Below are positions 13,351-16,018 of a DNA stretch of 16,018 nucleotides, one piece after another. The DNA is from an uncultured Eubacteriales bacterium (GTDB lineage Bacteria; Bacillota_A; Clostridia; Oscillospirales; Acutalibacteraceae). The number at the start of each line of letters is the position of its first letter. Position 1 is the first letter of the stretch. The stretch spans positions 1-16,018 of the forward strand of contig CAKSGI010000025.1 of NCBI GenBank assembly GCA_934454005.1, in the 5' to 3' direction. Position numbers and translations under genes: made by a program. Under the pieces are notes generated by a model that saw only the letters and a list, made by a program, of their open reading frames with translations, ran no database searches and had not been told where the DNA came from.

Positions 13351-14001
13351 ATGAAGAGGATTTTATTTGCAATATTAGTTATAATGTTGATAGCAGAAGT
13401 TAGTCTAAGTACGTATGCAATGGATACAAACTATTTTGAAGTTAATGGTGTTGTTTATAAAATTCTTTTTATGAACTGGAATCCACAAACTAGAGAAGTC
13501 GATTTAGGGAACGTATCAATATTTCAAATTAAGGATAGCGCTATTGACGATTCGGGGATGCTTAATTTACCAAGCGAAGTAGCTTCTGACGGGAATATTT
13601 ATACCGTAACAATAATAGATAATAATGTAATAGATTCTTGTTCTAAAAAAGATAAAATTTTAGAAATAAAATTTCCTGAAAATATTAATCATATAGGGGA
13701 TTATGCATTTTCCAACTGTGTTTCTATTAAAAGTATATATATTCCTTCAAGGGTTAGAACTATGGGAAACAATGTTTTTTCTGGCTGTACAAGTTTAAGA
13801 GAAGTTTATTTTGGGTCTAAAATGCAGCCTTCAGAAATACGAGATATAGGAACAAATTGCTTTTTGAATACATATAAGGCATGGTATGATTTTATATATA
13901 ACCCTTCGAAGATATATTTTTATGGGATTTCATGTTTATATATAGAAACTTTGGATAAAGGGTGGAATCCGAATAATATGAAAGTGATCTTTATATTTTA
14001 G
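13351..14001 (+). CDS. Small secreted BspA-type leucine-rich-repeat protein
   Basis: This 216-residue protein has a signal peptide (MKRILFAILVIMLIAEVSLSTYA before MD, cleavage after residue 23). A short beta-rich N-terminal part has FEVNGVVYKIL (29-39), the usual opening of BspA-like surface proteins. Residues about 104-173 carry two clear LRR_5 repeats with the pattern I-x-x-I-x-x-x-A/V-F-x-x-C-x-x-L/I-x-x-I/V-x-I/F: HIGDYAFSNCVSIKSIYIP (114-132) and TMGNNVFSGCTSLREVYF (137-154). A worn third unit reads DIGTNCF (165-171). The C terminus ends without anchor, dockerin or wall-binding domain. The family is known for surface or host and fibre contact; two to three repeats is very short, so this may be a stub of a larger protein or a soluble secreted form. 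ATG 13351 is chosen because GGAAGG (13335-13340) lies 10 nt upstream and the signal peptide begins there. Confidence 0.85.
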   Translation: MKRILFAILVIMLIAEVSLSTYAMDTNYFEVNGVVYKILFMNWNPQTREVDLGNVSIFQIKDSAIDDSGMLNLPSEVASDGNIYTVTIIDNNVIDSCSKKDKILEIKFPENINHIGDYAFSNCVSIKSIYIPSRVRTMGNNVFSGCTSLREVYFGSKMQPSEIRDIGTNCFLNTYKAWYDFIYNPSKIYFYGISCLYIETLDKGWNPNNMKVIFIF

Positions 14002-14022
14002 AGAAGCGTTTAAATTATAATT

Positions 14023-15483
14023 TTATGTTTTGTTCTGATTTAAAAATGATGGAATAATTTTATTCGCGATTTTATAAGGGATACTTTTGTTGGTAATTTT
14101 ATTGTTTTCATTTATAAAGTACATGGTATACCCTAAATATAACCAAAATATAATAGCACCTAGAGTATTAACAAAAATTATTTCATTTAAGAAAAATCCA
14201 GAACACAGAAGTATTATTATGGGAATAAATGAAAATAGGATATTGAAGTATAGTTCTTTATTTTTAATACTAAATATAGCTTTAAATATTGTTATTAAGT
14301 TTTTTATTATAAATCCGAATATAAGTATAGAACCAACAATACCCGTACAGGCGATAACGTTAATGTAAAAGCTATGACCGGTGTATCCTTTTTCAGCAAT
14401 AAATCCAAGAGGGAACTGATCTCTTGCATAAAGTACAATATGCTTTACAGAAACACCAAATATTGGTTTACTCATAAACAATTCTAAAGCACTTCCCCAA
14501 ATTTTAAATCTTAAGTTAGAGATATCAGTGCTATCCTCAACATCGCTTCGTCTAAAAGAGACTGGACGTAAGGGGGTATTAGCATTATGTTTGCTAAACA
14601 GAGGAGGTAAGTATGCAAGACATTTTTTTAGAAGCATATAAGTAATAAATATAGCTATAAGGACTAAAAGTGTATACCCCAAACATAATAAAAAACATTT
14701 AAGCCTGCCCATATTTTTGTTTTTAAACATAAATCTAAAGGCAAAAAATACTCCTACAATAACTGCAGCGCCCATAGCGATTTCAGCGGTTCTTGATCCA
14801 GATAAAATAATATATATAAATTCAAATACTATGTTTATAATATAAAAAGTTTTAACCAATTTATTAGTAGTTTTTGTAAAGTTTTTAATAGAAAATACTA
14901 TCATAATTAGGGCTGTAACAGCTGCATAATTAGGATCATTAAAGATGCCAAACAGTCTATTTTCAATAACGCCCATTCTTGCAAATTCATTATTAGGTAA
15001 GTCTTTAAAATAGTAGTATTGAGTTAAAAACATTATAAGTGTTACTATTGTTGCCAAAAACCATATTACCATAATAAGGTGTTCGATTTGAAACATTTCT
15101 TTATATATTTCTTCTTTGGATCTAGAAAAGTCTATTGCATAAAAAATAAAGAATTCAATAGTCAATAAAATTATGCTATTGATATTATCCATTAATCCGT
15201 ATTTTAGGCTTAAAATCGAGGATATTGATACAGATATTAAGAACAAACATAACCATGATATATTTACAGTTTTAAACAATATTTTATCACATAATAAATC
15301 ATAAAATATTAAAGTTACTCCGAGTGCAGAAAGAACAAAAAATATTAATTGATCTACTTTGGCTGGTGTTATAGCCTTCATTGGCCCTAATGCTCGTTGC
15401 ATAACTAAAACAATATAAAGGAATATATATATTTTTCTTATTGTTTTGTAGTTCTTACTGAAATTTATTTTTGATAATGTCAC
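14023..15483 (-). CDS. O-antigen ligase/polymerase-like membrane protein (Wzy family)
   Basis: This 486-residue protein has about ten or more hydrophobic membrane segments spread from 17 to 458. It carries the hallmarks of the Wzy_C/WaaL-like family: FGIFNDPNYAA (178-188), ILSGSRTAEIA (226-236), a large outward hydrophilic loop (about 290-370) with FKIWGSALELFMSKPIFGVS (326-345), and GHSFYINVIACTGIVG (369-384), where the His is expected to be functional. Such proteins join lipid-linked sugar repeat units into capsule or exopolysaccharide, or transfer chains to an acceptor, on the outer face of the membrane. The start is GTG at 15483 with AGGGGAG 6 nt upstream. It begins 15 nt after the glycosyltransferase stop and is the last gene of a leftward polysaccharide operon. 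It ends 21 bp from the stop of the convergent BspA-like gene with no visible terminator. Polymerase versus ligase cannot be settled from sequence. Confidence 0.85.
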   Translation of the reverse strand: MTLSKINFSKNYKTIRKIYIFLYIVLVMQRALGPMKAITPAKVDQLIFFVLSALGVTLIFYDLLCDKILFKTVNISWLCLFLISVSISSILSLKYGLMDNINSIILLTIEFFIFYAIDFSRSKEEIYKEMFQIEHLIMVIWFLATIVTLIMFLTQYYYFKDLPNNEFARMGVIENRLFGIFNDPNYAAVTALIMIVFSIKNFTKTTNKLVKTFYIINIVFEFIYIILSGSRTAEIAMGAAVIVGVFFAFRFMFKNKNMGRLKCFLLCLGYTLLVLIAIFITYMLLKKCLAYLPPLFSKHNANTPLRPVSFRRSDVEDSTDISNLRFKIWGSALELFMSKPIFGVSVKHIVLYARDQFPLGFIAEKGYTGHSFYINVIACTGIVGSILIFGFIIKNLITIFKAIFSIKNKELYFNILFSFIPIIILLCSGFFLNEIIFVNTLGAIIFWLYLGYTMYFINENNKITNKSIPYKIANKIIPSFLNQNKT

Positions 15484-15489
15484 ACGTTA

Positions 15490-15496
15490 CTCCCCT
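15490..15496 (-). promoter_or_regulatory. Ribosome binding site for the GTG start of the Wzy-like gene
   Basis: On the minus strand AGGGGAG lies 6 nt before GTG 15483-15481 and immediately after the glycosyltransferase stop codon. It supports the GTG start and an operon with the upstream gene. Confidence 0.65.
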
Positions 15497-15498
15497 AA

Positions 15499-16018
15499 CT
15501 ATAAATTTTCTATAATTTCAACCCATTTTTTTAGTATATGATTTTTATTAAATTTTTCAATATTATTAAAGCTATTGTCAGAAAAATTTTGTCTCAAATC
15601 ATCATTTTCTATTAAATCGCATATTTTATTTGACATTTCTTTTTTATCATAACAATTTATTAAAAAGCCGTCAAGTTTGTCTGTTATTATTTCTCTTGGA
15701 CCTGTAATACAGTCAAAGCTTACAATAGGTAATCTGTTAACTTTTGCTTCTAATAGGACAAGAGGAAGACCTTCTCTATAAGATGTCATTACATAAATTG
15801 CATAATCTCTATATTTATGATAAATATCGTTACTTTGACCTTTTAAAAATACTTTGTCATTAATATTATATTTATTTATACTTTTTTCAACTTGATCAAA
15901 GGTTTCTCCATCGCCAAAAATATCCCAGGTCCAATCAGGATGTTTTTTTAGAACTTCATTTGCGATGTCAATAAGCATGTCGTATCCGTTTTCTTTGCTG
16001 AATCTGCCAACAGTGATT
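15499..16018 (-). CDS. Glycosyltransferase family 4 (group 1), C-terminal part; 5' end outside the window
   Basis: About 172 residues of the C-terminal half are present; the frame stays open to the window edge, where it reads TVGRFSKENGYDMLI, the usual start of the second Rossmann (GT-B) domain. An internal ATG at 15978 would cut this motif, so it is not the start. FGDGE (residues 21-25 counted from that ATG) and the EX7E nucleotide-sugar motif EGLPLVLLE (69-77), followed by GPREII (93-98), identify a retaining GT4 enzyme. It would add a sugar to a growing lipid-linked oligosaccharide at the cytoplasmic membrane face. The Wzy-like gene follows after 15 nt, so both probably serve one capsule or exopolysaccharide pathway whose other genes lie beyond the right edge. 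Donor and acceptor sugars cannot be inferred. Confidence 0.92.
   Translation of the reverse strand, partial: ITVGRFSKENGYDMLIDIANEVLKKHPDWTWDIFGDGETFDQVEKSINKYNINDKVFLKGQSNDIYHKYRDYAIYVMTSYREGLPLVLLEAKVNRLPIVSFDCITGPREIITDKLDGFLINCYDKKEMSNKICDLIENDDLRQNFSDNSFNNIEKFNKNHILKKWVEIIENL

Overview
The window is AT-rich (by eye about one third G+C) and looks like the chromosome of an anaerobic low-G+C Firmicute of the class Clostridia. The evidence is purine-rich Shine-Dalgarno sites, sigma-A type promoters, frequent GTG/TTG starts, a single-chain alpha2-type glycyl-tRNA synthetase, a dockerin-like module, BspA-type leucine-rich repeats, a standalone DUF1887 CARF protein and an EF-G paralogue. An Oscillospiraceae/Ruminococcaceae-like gut or rumen organism fits best, but that placement is inference.

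Region 1 (1-4902, plus strand) is a housekeeping operon: polynucleotide phosphorylase (pnp, missing only the first base of its probable start codon), an M16 zinc peptidase, and glycyl-tRNA synthetase. The genes are 20-31 nt apart with good ribosome binding sites and end in a strong intrinsic terminator at 4875-4904.

Region 2 (about 4956-9146) holds a cell-surface protein gene with its own sigma-A promoter. The protein has a signal peptide, Gly-rich beta repeats and a sortase-like C-terminal anchor. It converges on a leftward EF-G paralogue with altered GTPase motifs, and the two share a bidirectional terminator at 6950-6992.

Region 3 (9147-13087, plus strand) is the most unusual part. A secreted or membrane-anchored protein with a propeller-like N-terminal half, a degenerate CAP domain and a dockerin-like C terminus is followed 4 nt later by a CARF-DUF1887 protein of the Card1/Can2 nuclease superfamily. 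The Shine-Dalgarno site of the second gene lies inside the last codons of the first. No CRISPR array or cas gene is visible. A 17-bp hairpin follows the pair.

Region 4 (13351-16018) carries a small secreted BspA-like leucine-rich-repeat protein on the plus strand. It converges on a leftward polysaccharide operon: a GT4 glycosyltransferase, cut by the window edge, followed by an O-antigen ligase/polymerase-like (Wzy-type) membrane protein.

The window thus goes from conserved core genes into a surface and accessory zone of secreted proteins, an intracellular CARF nuclease and polysaccharide assembly. No tRNA, rRNA, insertion sequence, integrase or CRISPR array was seen.
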